This document shows, in pieces, positions 8,240-16,698 of a DNA stretch of 64,000 bases; position 1 is the first letter of the stretch, and each line of letters begins with the position of its first letter. The notes beneath the pieces were generated by a model, which saw only the letters and a list, made by a program, of their open reading frames with translations, did no database searches and was not told the DNA's origin. The position numbers and the translations under genes were made by a program. The stretch is from Dyadobacter endophyticus (lineage in GTDB: Bacteria > Bacteroidota > Bacteroidia > Cytophagales > Spirosomataceae). The stretch spans positions 186,001-250,000 of the forward strand of contig NZ_BMIA01000003.1 in the NCBI RefSeq assembly GCF_014641595.1, written 5' to 3'.

Positions 8240-9121
8240 ATGCTTGCCAAAGTGCTCTCGCTTAAACTGCCCTCGTCGCCGACCTGGTATATTGTTCCGG
8301 CTGCGGCCATTCTGCTGCTGCTGGGGCTGCTCCTGACCAATGGCGTCATCAGCGTCAACACCGAAGAGGTTACCGGCTTCCTGACAGGCGAATTTGCGTT
8401 GTACGTGCTGGTGGGCCTGGCGGCGCAGCTCGTGGACGGGGCATTGGGAATGGCTTATGGCGTAACTTCCAACTCGTTTTTGCTGAGCCTCGGCGTCACG
8501 CCCGCGGTAAGCAGCGCAAGCGTGCATTTCGCAGAAATGTTCACAACCGGCGCCTCCGCAATCTCGCATTTCCGTTTTAAGAATATCAACAAAAAACTGT
8601 TTAAAAGCCTGCTTATACCCGGCGTATTAGGCTCAATTACAGGCGCCTACCTACTGTCTGATGTCATCGACGGCAACGTCATCAAGCCATTTATTGCTTT
8701 TTACATGTTGGTACTCGGCGTGATCATCATCCGCAAGGCGCTGCAGAAGAACTTTGTTAAAAACAAAACCAAACGTATCAGCATCCTGGCTGCAACAGGC
8801 GGTTTCCTCGATTCGATTGGCGGCGGTGGCTGGGGACCGATCGTTACTTCTACCCTGCTCGGCCAAGGCCGCGATCCACGTTACACGATCGGATCGGTGA
8901 ATGCTGCCGAATTCGCCGTGGCTTTCGCCAGCGGTATCACTTTTATGCTTTTTACGGGTGTCGACAGCTGGAAAGTTGTTTTGGGACTGATTGTCGGTGG
9001 CGTAATGGCCGCTCCGTTCGGCGCCATGCTCGTGGGCAAGATCAACCGCAAGCCGCTCATGCTGCTCGTGGGTGTACTGGTGATCGGCCTTAGCATCCGC
9101 ACCATCCTGCTGAGCATTTAA
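8240..9121 (+). CDS. TauE/SafE-family membrane transporter
   Basis: The 293-residue polytopic protein belongs to the TauE/SafE (DUF81) family, linked to export of sulfite or sulfonates or to other small anions. Two related halves are visible: the N-terminal half with DGALGMAYGVTSN and FAEMFTTGASAISH, and the C-terminal half with DSIGGGGWGPIVTSTLL, the family's paired-repeat signature. I count about eight membrane segments. It has its own candidate promoter and no obvious functional partner here. The substrate is unknown. Confidence 0.88.
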   Translation: MLAKVLSLKLPSSPTWYIVPAAAILLLLGLLLTNGVISVNTEEVTGFLTGEFALYVLVGLAAQLVDGALGMAYGVTSNSFLLSLGVTPAVSSASVHFAEMFTTGASAISHFRFKNINKKLFKSLLIPGVLGSITGAYLLSDVIDGNVIKPFIAFYMLVLGVIIIRKALQKNFVKNKTKRISILAATGGFLDSIGGGGWGPIVTSTLLGQGRDPRYTIGSVNAAEFAVAFASGITFMLFTGVDSWKVVLGLIVGGVMAAPFGAMLVGKINRKPLMLLVGVLVIGLSIRTILLSI

Positions 9122-9156
9122 TAGCTGCCTTTTCGCGATATCCGGCGCAATTTGCC

Positions 9157-9164
9157 TAGTTTTG
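9157..9164 (+). promoter_or_regulatory. Candidate -7 box TAGTTTTG before nuoA
   Basis: TAGTTTTG fits TAxxTTTG and lies 20 bases before the nuoA ATG at 9185. The same octamer followed by CA precedes nuoB (11679-11686). It also argues against the upstream TTG start at 9152, which falls before the box. Confidence 0.45.
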
Positions 9165-9184
9165 CACAAAACAGGCACATTATT

Positions 9185-9652
9185 ATGCTCACCGATTTTG
9201 GTTATATCCTGCTCTTCATCATCGCCGCGCTGATATTGCTCGGCGTTATGCTAACCATCGCGAAGTTCCTTCGCCCGCATAATCCCAATGAAGAAAAATT
9301 AACCACGTACGAATCCGGTGAAGACCCGCTTGGCAACGCGAACATCCAGTTCAACGTGCGGTTTTACGTCGTAGCCCTGATTTTTGTTTTGTTTGAAGTC
9401 GAGTTACTGTTCCTTTTCCCCTGGGCGGTCGTTTTCGGAAATAAAGAACTAATCGAACAAACCGAAGGTCAATGGGGCTGGTTTGCAATGGCCGAGATGA
9501 CCGTTTTCATCGGCATCCTCATCCTCGGCCTCGCCTACGCCTGGGCAAAAGGCTATCTCGACTGGGTTCTCCCCAAACCACAAATTCCAGAAGTTAAGTC
9601 CCCCGTTCCCGCGGATTTGTATGCGAAAGTGAATGAACGGTATAAGAAGTAG
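9185..9652 (+). CDS. nuoA: NADH-quinone oxidoreductase subunit A
   Basis: NuoA is a small membrane subunit of complex I near the quinone chamber. The ~155-residue product has three predicted membrane helices and the conserved loop YESGEDPLGNANIQFNVRFYVVALIFVLFE (quoted by ends: YESGEDP and FNVRFY, then DVE-like FEVELLF). The ATG at 9185 (MLTDFGY) is preferred over TTG at 9152. In most Bacteroidota nuoA is followed directly by nuoB; here nuoB begins 2.1 kb further on, after four unrelated genes. Confidence 0.95.
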   Translation: MLTDFGYILLFIIAALILLGVMLTIAKFLRPHNPNEEKLTTYESGEDPLGNANIQFNVRFYVVALIFVLFEVELLFLFPWAVVFGNKELIEQTEGQWGWFAMAEMTVFIGILILGLAYAWAKGYLDWVLPKPQIPEVKSPVPADLYAKVNERYKK

Positions 9653-9656
9653 GTAA

Positions 9657-10064
9657 CTAGTCAATCCAGTTTTCCAACCTCAGCTGGACCAGATTCTTAA
9701 AATCCCGCGTATTACGGGTGACCAGCGTTAGATTGTGGGCGATTGCTGTAGATCCTATCAGCAAATCAAATTCCCCCGTCGGAAGCCCGGCCTGCCTGAG
9801 AGTGACTTTCTGCCGTGCATATTCGTTAAAGCATTGTCCTATCAGCAATATTCGGCCTGCAAATGCAGCCCTTAGCCAATTGAGGTTTTCGCGGTTAGCC
9901 TCACGTCGGTTTGACGCACTGTTTTCCACACCGTACATCAACTCCAAAATCGTGATTTCTGATAAAAAACAAGAACTGATCCCGACTGCTTCTATTTTAC
10001 GTTCGAGATCTTCATGCCCCTTGAACAGGTGAATACAAATATTTGTATCCAGAAGATAGCTCAT
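9657..10064 (-). CDS. vapC: VapC-family PIN-domain toxin
   Basis: The 135-residue PIN-domain protein is a likely RNA-cleaving toxin. The acidic metal-binding residues are in place: Asp in LLDTNICI, Glu in ITILELMYG, Asp in GEFDLLIGSTA and the terminal TRNTRDF. Its ATG overlaps the upstream antitoxin stop by 4 bases (ATGA), the usual translationally coupled order of antitoxin then toxin. The pair points against the nuo genes and lies directly after nuoA (5 bases between the stops). Confidence 0.9.
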   Translation of the reverse strand: MSYLLDTNICIHLFKGHEDLERKIEAVGISSCFLSEITILELMYGVENSASNRREANRENLNWLRAAFAGRILLIGQCFNEYARQKVTLRQAGLPTGEFDLLIGSTAIAHNLTLVTRNTRDFKNLVQLRLENWID

Positions 10065-10303
10065 AATTCTATGTCGCGTTGCTGATCGTGGCGGGCATTA
10101 TAAATGATGGCTTCCAGTTCCTCAGCTGTTTCTTCCCCTCGCCAGCTACCTGCAAATCTCTTCAACGCGGCATACTGGTCTGTACTTCCTGCCACTTCAG
10201 ATCCATGACTTTCCTTCACCGGCAGGCCCAGCCTTTCTGCAAGGCCTTTGAGCAAGGCAAAATCATTATCGCTTTGAGTTTCAATGGTGATCGAATGTGC
10301 CAT
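10061..10303 (-). CDS. Putative antitoxin partner of VapC
   Basis: An 80-residue acidic protein encoded directly before vapC with a 4-base overlap. The N-terminus (MAHSITIETQSDNDFALLKGL) is a short beta strand plus helix, and the C-terminal half (EETAEELEAII, then basic residues) is a likely toxin-binding helix. I do not recognise a named DNA-binding fold with certainty; position and size make it the antitoxin. Autoregulation from the 232-base gap shared with the divergent HTH gene would be expected. Confidence 0.8.
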   Translation of the reverse strand: MAHSITIETQSDNDFALLKGLAERLGLPVKESHGSEVAGSTDQYAALKRFAGSWRGEETAEELEAIIYNARHDQQRDIEL

Positions 10304-10535
10304 AATTTACATTTTCAAGAAAAACTCTAATCAATTGGCCCGGGTTCCAATTTACAGGAAAACCACGAATTGCACAACTTCGTATTTTCCAAACCCCTTA
10401 GATATATAACTTTCTGATAAACAACCTCATAAATTATCGAATGGCTTGGTTGTTTTGTTGAATTATATTGACAGTTACTTAAAAAATGCCGACTTTTCGG
10501 GTTTGTTACCATTCCGTCATCATCAACAAAACAAT

Positions 10536-10871
10536 ATGGAAGCTTTTGCAAAAAACCTGCGTACAAAGCGGGAAAGAAAAGGATTTTCTACGGCCAACAT
10601 GGCATCGTCGCTCGAAATCAGTGAAGAACAATACGACGAGCTGGAAAACGGACACGCCACTCCCACTGTCAATACCCTCAAACGGCTCTCCGAAATCCTT
10701 AGCACTACGGTGCCGGAGCTAATCACCGACCGTCCTGTGCAACAAATCGTTCGCGACATTCCAGTGGCGCATTTTTCGCCTGAATCGCTGAGCGAAATGG
10801 ATAAGGACACTTACATTAAAATACTCGAAAACCAGTTACGTACGCTGCTGGCCGAAAAGAAAGGCGCGTGA
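10536..10871 (+). CDS. Small XRE-type helix-turn-helix regulator
   Basis: The 111-residue protein has an XRE/Cro HTH at residues ~7-62 (NLRTKRERKGFSTANMA, then YDELENGHATPTVNTLKRLSEIL) and a C-terminal tail with a short coiled coil (DKDTYIKILENQLRTLL). I chose ATG 10536 because the HTH begins just after it; an earlier in-frame start at 10446 adds 30 residues of unlikely composition. It is divergent from the antitoxin gene and could regulate it or the convergent outer-membrane gene. Its stop is two bases from that of the next gene. Confidence 0.82.
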   Translation: MEAFAKNLRTKRERKGFSTANMASSLEISEEQYDELENGHATPTVNTLKRLSEILSTTVPELITDRPVQQIVRDIPVAHFSPESLSEMDKDTYIKILENQLRTLLAEKKGA

Positions 10872-10872
10872 C

Positions 10873-11616
10873 CTAGTGCATTCCGCTCCATTTCTTCATG
10901 TGTGGGCGCGGGAAGAACACGAGTCCAAGCTGTACATAAAGCTGGTTTACTTTCAACCGTGACAGATCGTCGACCGTAACGTTGTCGCCTTTCCATTTGC
11001 GCCTTCCGAGAATGGGCTGATGATAGGTCAGTTTGCCACTCAGATACACTTTTTCGTGGATTTTAGGCAAGAAATCCATTTTATAATCAACCCCGATACC
11101 GCCGTGCAGATTAATATTGGCGGTATAGAGTTTCACGGCCTGATAGGCCGATGGGTTGTTAAACAGCTGTTGCGCGGACACGGAAGCATTGCTCTTGATG
11201 TTCAGCCTGTACACCATAAAATCGGCGCCGATCGGTATGGTAACGTTCCAGCGCGCGTTGTTCACGAGCTTCGGGCCACCGTCGGTACCGATGCCCAAGC
11301 CGTTCAGGTATGCCTTTCGCGTGTCACGGTCTGAGGTGTAATTGGTACTATTCATGACGATGATTCTGGTTTCCGAGAACCATTTTTCTGATTCTGTGCG
11401 ACGTGCGAGCACGAGATTGCCCATGAACGAAGTAAACGGCTTTACCTGAAGGCGCGAAAGCTGGTCACGCAAGGTTTTGTTGTTGGGAAGCGCCCCCAAT
11501 TCTACGTAAACCGCCATGCCGGTTTTGAAGATCCTGACGGTGGAATCGGACTGGGCCGACGCCGTTCCGATGCAAAAGGCCGAAAACAGGAAACTGATGA
11601 GTAGTTTATGTTTCAT
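10873..11616 (-). CDS. Predicted outer-membrane beta-barrel protein
   Basis: About 247 residues from the ATG at 11616 (MKHKLLISFLF...SAQ signal peptide, cleavage near residue 22). The frame extends upstream to 11724 but those 36 residues are not signal-like. The mature part is rich in alternating beta strands (NARWNVTIPIGADFMVYRLNI, KVYLSGKLTYHQPI quoted by ends) and finishes with a strand QLYVQLGLVFF followed by a short tail, consistent with an outer-membrane barrel. No named family is recognised. It is convergent with the HTH gene. Confidence 0.72.
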   Translation of the reverse strand: MKHKLLISFLFSAFCIGTASAQSDSTVRIFKTGMAVYVELGALPNNKTLRDQLSRLQVKPFTSFMGNLVLARRTESEKWFSETRIIVMNSTNYTSDRDTRKAYLNGLGIGTDGGPKLVNNARWNVTIPIGADFMVYRLNIKSNASVSAQQLFNNPSAYQAVKLYTANINLHGGIGVDYKMDFLPKIHEKVYLSGKLTYHQPILGRRKWKGDNVTVDDLSRLKVNQLYVQLGLVFFPRPHMKKWSGMH

Positions 11617-11678
11617 ATAGTTGAAGTGTTGTGTTTGTTTTGTAACGCCGCCTGAAACCGATTCTTGCCAAATATGGT

Positions 11679-11686
11679 TAGTTTTG
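11679..11686 (+). promoter_or_regulatory. Candidate -7 box TAGTTTTG before nuoB
   Basis: TAGTTTTG (TAxxTTTG) lies 61 bases before the nuoB ATG and has the same sequence and following CA as the box before nuoA. It would give nuoBC its own promoter, as needed once nuoA became separated. No clear -33 TTTG at the usual distance. Confidence 0.42.
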
Positions 11687-11747
11687 CAGGTGGATATAGC
11701 ATTTTCAAGCAATATCCGTACCAAAATCCGGCATCTTTAAAATATTC

Positions 11748-12278
11748 ATGAGCGAGCGAATAAAAACCGGCGACGGAGGCATTATCCTGACCAATGCGGA
11801 GGACCTGATGAATTGGGCCCGTCTGTCGTCTTTATGGCCAATGGGCTTTGGTTTGGCGTGCTGTGCGATTGAGATGATGGCTACCTACGCGGCCAATTAC
11901 GACCTAGAACGTTTCGGGATTATGCCACGGCCTTCGCCGCGGCAGTCGGACGTGATGATTGTGGCCGGAACCGTTACCTTCAAAATGGCCGACCGCATCC
12001 GCAGGCTATACGAGCAAATGCCGGAGCCGCGTTATGTGATCTCGATGGGAAGCTGCTCCAACTGCGGCGGTCCGTACTGGGAACATGGTTACCACGTGGT
12101 GAAGGGCGTCGACCGCATTATTCCTGTGGATGTATATGTGCCCGGGTGTCCACCCCGCCCCGAAGCGCTTATCGGCGGCTTTATGAAGTTGCAGGAGAAA
12201 ATCCGCGGCAAGCAGGAAGCCGCTCCCCAACTGTTTCTTGAAATGGAAGCCGCAGGCCAGCAAGCCGTTTTATCCTAA
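11748..12278 (+). CDS. nuoB: NADH-quinone oxidoreductase subunit B
   Basis: NuoB holds iron-sulfur cluster N2, the last redox centre before quinone. The 176-residue protein carries the ligands: the tandem Cys in GLACCAIEMM, Cys in SMGSCSNCGGPYW and Cys in VPGCPPRPEA. Length and motifs are normal. nuoC starts six bases after its stop. Its separation from nuoA by four genes is unusual. Confidence 0.97.
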   Translation: MSERIKTGDGGIILTNAEDLMNWARLSSLWPMGFGLACCAIEMMATYAANYDLERFGIMPRPSPRQSDVMIVAGTVTFKMADRIRRLYEQMPEPRYVISMGSCSNCGGPYWEHGYHVVKGVDRIIPVDVYVPGCPPRPEALIGGFMKLQEKIRGKQEAAPQLFLEMEAAGQQAVLS

Positions 12279-12284
12279 TCCCTT

Positions 12285-12830
12285 ATGATCACTTTTCAGG
12301 AAATCACCGATATCGTTACCAGTCAGTTCCCGGAATACGCTATTTCGCCGGACACTAAAAACCTGCAACCCGCATTAATAGTACCTGCGCAGGGTATTGC
12401 GGCTATCTGCCGGTTTTTGCATGAAGACGAAAGATGCTATTTCGATTACCTGGCCTGCATTACGGCAATCGATCATGGCGTCGCTGCCGACACGATGGAG
12501 CTGATTTATAACCTCACCTCGATCCCCTACGGATCGGACCTGGCCTTGAAAACGGTCTTTGCAAGAAATACGGCCGAAGGCACTTTACCTTCCGTACCGA
12601 CAGTGAGTCACATCTGGCGCACAGCCGACTGGCATGAGCGCGAGGCATTCGACCTGATGGGCATCACCTTCGATGGGCATCCCGACCTGCGACGGATCTT
12701 ACTTCCAGAGGACTGGGAAGGGCATCCGCTTCGAAAGGATTACAATGCACAGGAAAGATACCACGGCATTTACGTCCGCTATGAAGACGGTAAGGTCCTG
12801 GAACCTTCCTCCGACCCCGACAGAGTGTAA
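12285..12830 (+). CDS. nuoC: NADH-quinone oxidoreductase subunit C
   Basis: NuoC is the 30-kDa hydrophilic subunit that packs against NuoD in the Q-module. The 181-residue sequence has the family signature ADWHEREAFDLMGITFDGHPDLRRILLPEDW (seen as WHEREAFDLMG and RRILLPEDW) and the end HPLRKDY. It follows nuoB by six bases. nuoD should come next but an unrelated secreted protein follows instead, so the rest of complex I must lie elsewhere in the genome. Confidence 0.96.
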   Translation: MITFQEITDIVTSQFPEYAISPDTKNLQPALIVPAQGIAAICRFLHEDERCYFDYLACITAIDHGVAADTMELIYNLTSIPYGSDLALKTVFARNTAEGTLPSVPTVSHIWRTADWHEREAFDLMGITFDGHPDLRRILLPEDWEGHPLRKDYNAQERYHGIYVRYEDGKVLEPSSDPDRV

Positions 12831-12916
12831 CAATATAGTGTCAGTGCATTCGGGCAAATAATGGCACATATTTGGTAGCATGAAAAAGCCTCATTATTTT
12901 TCGTTACCAAATTTTA

Positions 12917-14608
12917 ATGATCACCCGCATGCGCTTCATCCTACTGACGGCCCTCTTCCTCGGCTTTTTGCAATCAGCATTCGCACTCACCGATTCCCTC
13001 ATTATAAAGGGTCGGATCAATAATCTCAACGGCAGGCTTTACCGCCAGGCTCCTTTCATTACTTTTTCACGTAATAACATCCTGCAACCGCAGTCGGAGT
13101 TGAGCAAACAGGCCGATTTGCAGGCCGACGGCAGTTTTCGCGTATCGCTTCCCATGCTATTCCCGCAGGAAGAAATCTATGTGGACTACGCCGGAAAGGC
13201 ATTCACGACCTTTCTCGGGTCACCGGGAACTGTTGAGATAACCTTCAACGGGGATTCAATCGGCAAGGCCAAAAAGCTGTTTTACTTCGCCGGTGCCAAT
13301 GCCGATGCCAATAATCAATATCCTTTATACCTGGCTGCCGAAAACCAGCGGTTGAATAGCAGCAGGACTTTGGGTACGGAATTTTTCAAGTCATTCTGGG
13401 AGAAAAGCCCTTCCGATGCCCGCTTTATCGCGGAAAGCCGCGGTGAATTTCGGCTTGGATCGGTGAAAGCGGCTACACAGAACACGGTGGCATCGCCCGT
13501 GTTGTATAACTGGGTCAGGTCAGTGACGGACGAAGAGCAATTGCAGATTTTATACGAACACGCAATGGGAAATCAATATCAGATCAGCAAGGCATTGCTC
13601 GACAGCCTGAAACGGCTTGACCGGGCTCCGCTGACCGGGCAACGGGTGATATGGGCGAACCGGTTTGGCAACTACGCGGATCAGCTGGTGGAGGGTAAAA
13701 AATTTGATAATCCGAGCCGGACGAACTCTCTGCCAGTGAAACTCATGGCGGCGCTGATCCGTGATAATTCGAAAAACCTTTCGGCAGACGATCGCCAGCA
13801 TTTAAACCAAATCACAGCAAATGGCCTTGCCGAAAAGGGAGAACTCGATTTTATGAACAAACTTTTCGCACGTAATGAATTGGTTTTAAACCTGTTGTTT
13901 AACTATGAACGAGAGAGCCGCATTTACGGAGATCTGTTCGACAGTACGGCTACCGAATTCCTCAAAGTCCGTTACCTCGCCAAAAATCTTTACAAATACA
14001 CCTACCCGCAACAGTTGCTGCTCAATAACCATATTAAATCCCGGACAGGTATTTCGCAGTTCAAGCAATCGCTCGACGAAATTGTACAGCTGGAAGTTAA
14101 AGACAGCGCGAATATCAGGAAACTGGTGGATTTCAAAAATGTGCGGACCGCGCCGGCAGAAGCGTTGCCCGGCTACTACCTTACCGCTTCAAACGACCGG
14201 GGAACTTCCTGGTTCAACGGCATTATGGATGGCCTGAAAGGGAAAACCGTATACATCGTCAAATGGAATATCGAGGATGCCAAAAGCCGTGAAGAACTGG
14301 ATTTCATACCTGCCTTGCAAGCCAGGGTGCCCGAAGATATTGTGTTTTTGTTCGTGCATTTTTCTACCGACGATTATACCGTTTCCGACGCTATTCTCAG
14401 GCAATACATCGTCAGACACAGGTTAAAAGGCATTCATATGTCGATAAACGACAGTCAGGCGATGGACTTGCTGTTCAGGCTCAATCCGCTTGATTTCGCG
14501 ACATTCTCCATTGTGAGGCCGAACGGCAAGTTTGCCACTAAAAATGCTCCGGCACCAAGCGAAACGGAAAAGACGGCCAAGGCACTGATTGAGGTCAGCC
14601 AGCAGTAA
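12917..14608 (+). CDS. Secreted protein with cysteine-less thioredoxin-like domain
   Basis: 563 residues with a signal peptide (MITRMRFILLTALFLGFLQ, cleavage after ~AFA at 23). An alternative ATG lies four codons in. The layout matches Bacteroidota TlpA-type thiol-disulfide proteins: a beta-rich N-terminal region (~28-110, IIKGRINNLNG), a helical middle, and a C-terminal thioredoxin-like fold (~430-560). At the redox site, where family members read FWATWCGPC, this one reads VYIVKWNIEDAKSREEL with no cysteine, so oxidoreductase activity is unlikely. Later fold landmarks (DIVFLFVHFS; NPLDFATFSIVRPNG) remain. It may be a structural or chaperone relative. Followed after 61 bases by an outer-membrane barrel gene. 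Confidence 0.7.
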   Translation: MITRMRFILLTALFLGFLQSAFALTDSLIIKGRINNLNGRLYRQAPFITFSRNNILQPQSELSKQADLQADGSFRVSLPMLFPQEEIYVDYAGKAFTTFLGSPGTVEITFNGDSIGKAKKLFYFAGANADANNQYPLYLAAENQRLNSSRTLGTEFFKSFWEKSPSDARFIAESRGEFRLGSVKAATQNTVASPVLYNWVRSVTDEEQLQILYEHAMGNQYQISKALLDSLKRLDRAPLTGQRVIWANRFGNYADQLVEGKKFDNPSRTNSLPVKLMAALIRDNSKNLSADDRQHLNQITANGLAEKGELDFMNKLFARNELVLNLLFNYERESRIYGDLFDSTATEFLKVRYLAKNLYKYTYPQQLLLNNHIKSRTGISQFKQSLDEIVQLEVKDSANIRKLVDFKNVRTAPAEALPGYYLTASNDRGTSWFNGIMDGLKGKTVYIVKWNIEDAKSREELDFIPALQARVPEDIVFLFVHFSTDDYTVSDAILRQYIVRHRLKGIHMSINDSQAMDLLFRLNPLDFATFSIVRPNGKFATKNAPAPSETEKTAKALIEVSQQ

Positions 14609-14669
14609 GTTATACCTCGCATTGGTGCGTTTGCGTTAAGAAACAGTTGATTTGGAATCCGGATAGTCC

Positions 14670-16490
14670 ATGTGTAGATATTTGCTGTTGTTTCTGATGC
14701 TTTCCTTCGCCGCGTCGGCTCAAAACCCCGACAGCTTGGAAATGCACAGCCGCGACAGTATCCGCTACACCAATCTCAAAGCGCGGATGTCAAAAACCAA
14801 GTTTTCGCGCGCGGTTTACCGGCTCTTGTTCAGGGATGTATACAACCAGGGAAAGGTGACCGAGGTGAAGGAAATCGAGACGAACCCGTTTACGCCTTAC
14901 GAGGGAATGGTCATCCGGAAGATTTACGTCAGGCAGCTCAATATCCTCGGCGAATCGGTTTACGATACCACCCGGAAAGGAAACCAGCTCGAAAGGTTTT
15001 TAAGTAAAAGTGTCCATACCAACACCCGGGAAGGGATTATCCGAAAGTCATTCCTGCTATTTTCGGAGGGCGACGACATCCAGGCGCATGTATTAAAGGA
15101 TACGGAACGTTTGTTGCGTGCCAACAGAATGTTTGTCGATGCGCGTATCATTGTTATACCGCGAAAGGACGTAACCTGGATGGCCGACATCATGGTGCTG
15201 ATACAGGACTCCTGGTCGCTCAATTTTTCAGGCAGTTTCAGTTCGTTCAAAAAATTCAGGCTCGGGCTGGAAAACATCAATGTCCGCGGGACTACGCACT
15301 CACAGCGAACGGCCATCAAATGGGATTCGACTTTCCAGTTCAGGGCCATTTACACGGTGCCCTACATTGGCAAAACCTTCATTACGGCCCAGGCCAGCTT
15401 CATTTTCGAGCGTGATTTGAAAGAACAATCGGTGCGGATGTACCGTCGCTTCATTACCACGGAGACCAAATACGCAGGTGCCCTGGAACTCGGGCATTAT
15501 AATACGCGGCAGTACAAACGGGAGGTCGAAACCACCGATTCATTGCGACTTTTGCGCACCGACTACAAATACTACGATGTCTGGATCGGGCGGTCGTTCA
15601 AGTTCCCCTTTCCCGACAGCAAACTCGCCCAGAACTCGCGGATCGTGACCGCATTCAGGCATAACAAATACAATTACGATGAGCGCCCGGAGGTAGCGCC
15701 CAACCTCAACAAGAATTACTGGAATCGCACGGCGACGCTCATCAGCCTCGGGTTTTCAAACAGGAACTATAAGCGGGACGTTTTAATCTACGGCTTCGGG
15801 CGGACGGAAGACGTGCCGGTGGGCAGCCTTTTTGCATTAACGATCGGGCGCGAAAGTACCGAGTTCGGAGCGCGCGGCTATGGCGGCATTCAGTTCGCTA
15901 CGGGCAAGTACCTGCCGCATAATCTGGGATACATGTACACACTGGCCAATTTGGGCACGTATTCCAAAAACGGGACGGCACAACAGGGGGTGATCAGCGC
16001 AGAGATCAACTATATCAGCAACCTGATCCCGTTCCGGTACAGCTTCTTCCGGCAGTTTGTCAATATAAGGTTCGCAAAAGGGATCAACCGGGACCCCCTC
16101 GATTACCTCAATATCAGTGGCGACCAGGGAATACGGGGCATCAATAACGACCGGCTCATCGGAACAAAAAAGCTGACCATCGGCACCGAAACCGTGTTTT
16201 TCTCCGACAAAAGCTTGTTAGGTTTCCGGATTGCCTATTTCGTATTCGCAGACATCGGGTTGGTGAATGGCGTGCCGCACCTTTGGAAGAGCCCGCTTTA
16301 CCAGGGGTACGGGCTCGGATTACGCCTCCGGAATGAAAACCTGGCTTTCAATACCCTGCAGTTGCGCTTCGGATATTACCTCAATATCCCCGAGCTCTCC
16401 TCGCCTACCCGTTTCGCTACTTCGGGCAACGTTCCGCTGCGCCTGCGCGACTTCGACATCTCCGCTCCGGCCATTGCACCCTTTCAGTAG
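14670..16490 (+). CDS. BamA/TamA-like outer-membrane protein with POTRA-like N-terminus
   Basis: 606 residues with a signal peptide (MCRYLLLFLMLSFAASAQ). Residues ~75-175 resemble one or two POTRA domains (IRKIYVRQLNILGESVYD; FSEGDDIQAHVLKDTERLLR; ARIIVIPRKD), and ~185-606 form a long strand-rich barrel. A motif GDQGIRGI near residue 486 resembles the G-rich, RGxxx-type lid-lock segment of Omp85 proteins. Members insert or translocate outer-membrane proteins or lipoproteins. This is shorter than BamA (~850 residues), so it is a minor Omp85 paralogue rather than the essential BamA (inference). Confidence 0.75.
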   Translation: MCRYLLLFLMLSFAASAQNPDSLEMHSRDSIRYTNLKARMSKTKFSRAVYRLLFRDVYNQGKVTEVKEIETNPFTPYEGMVIRKIYVRQLNILGESVYDTTRKGNQLERFLSKSVHTNTREGIIRKSFLLFSEGDDIQAHVLKDTERLLRANRMFVDARIIVIPRKDVTWMADIMVLIQDSWSLNFSGSFSSFKKFRLGLENINVRGTTHSQRTAIKWDSTFQFRAIYTVPYIGKTFITAQASFIFERDLKEQSVRMYRRFITTETKYAGALELGHYNTRQYKREVETTDSLRLLRTDYKYYDVWIGRSFKFPFPDSKLAQNSRIVTAFRHNKYNYDERPEVAPNLNKNYWNRTATLISLGFSNRNYKRDVLIYGFGRTEDVPVGSLFALTIGRESTEFGARGYGGIQFATGKYLPHNLGYMYTLANLGTYSKNGTAQQGVISAEINYISNLIPFRYSFFRQFVNIRFAKGINRDPLDYLNISGDQGIRGINNDRLIGTKKLTIGTETVFFSDKSLLGFRIAYFVFADIGLVNGVPHLWKSPLYQGYGLGLRLRNENLAFNTLQLRFGYYLNIPELSSPTRFATSGNVPLRLRDFDISAPAIAPFQ

Positions 16491-16597
16491 CGCACAAATT
16501 CGTTTTATAAATACCTGATTAATAATTAGATACACACAAATTTCAAAAATTTACACTTATTTCAAGCCACATCCTGTCCTTTTTCGGATATGAGAAT

Positions 16598-16605
16598 TAA
16601 CTTTG
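16598..16605 (+). promoter_or_regulatory. Candidate -7 box TAACTTTG before carB
   Basis: TAACTTTG matches TAxxTTTG and lies 93 bases before the GTG start of carB, leaving a leader of about 85 bases. No strong -33 element is seen. The in-frame ATG at 16603 falls inside this box, which supports the internal GTG start. Confidence 0.5.
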
Positions 16606-16698
16606 TGGAATTTTTGGACGTACCCCTGCTCGGAATCGTCAGGCAACTGCCAAAAGTTGTTCAAGTATTTCCTTCATTTCTACAAATTACCATTTACT

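Noticed and set aside
10327..10566. 79-residue minus-strand frame over the gap between antitoxin and HTH genes
   Set aside because: Composition is unlike neighbours, it overlaps the HTH start and no motif is visible.
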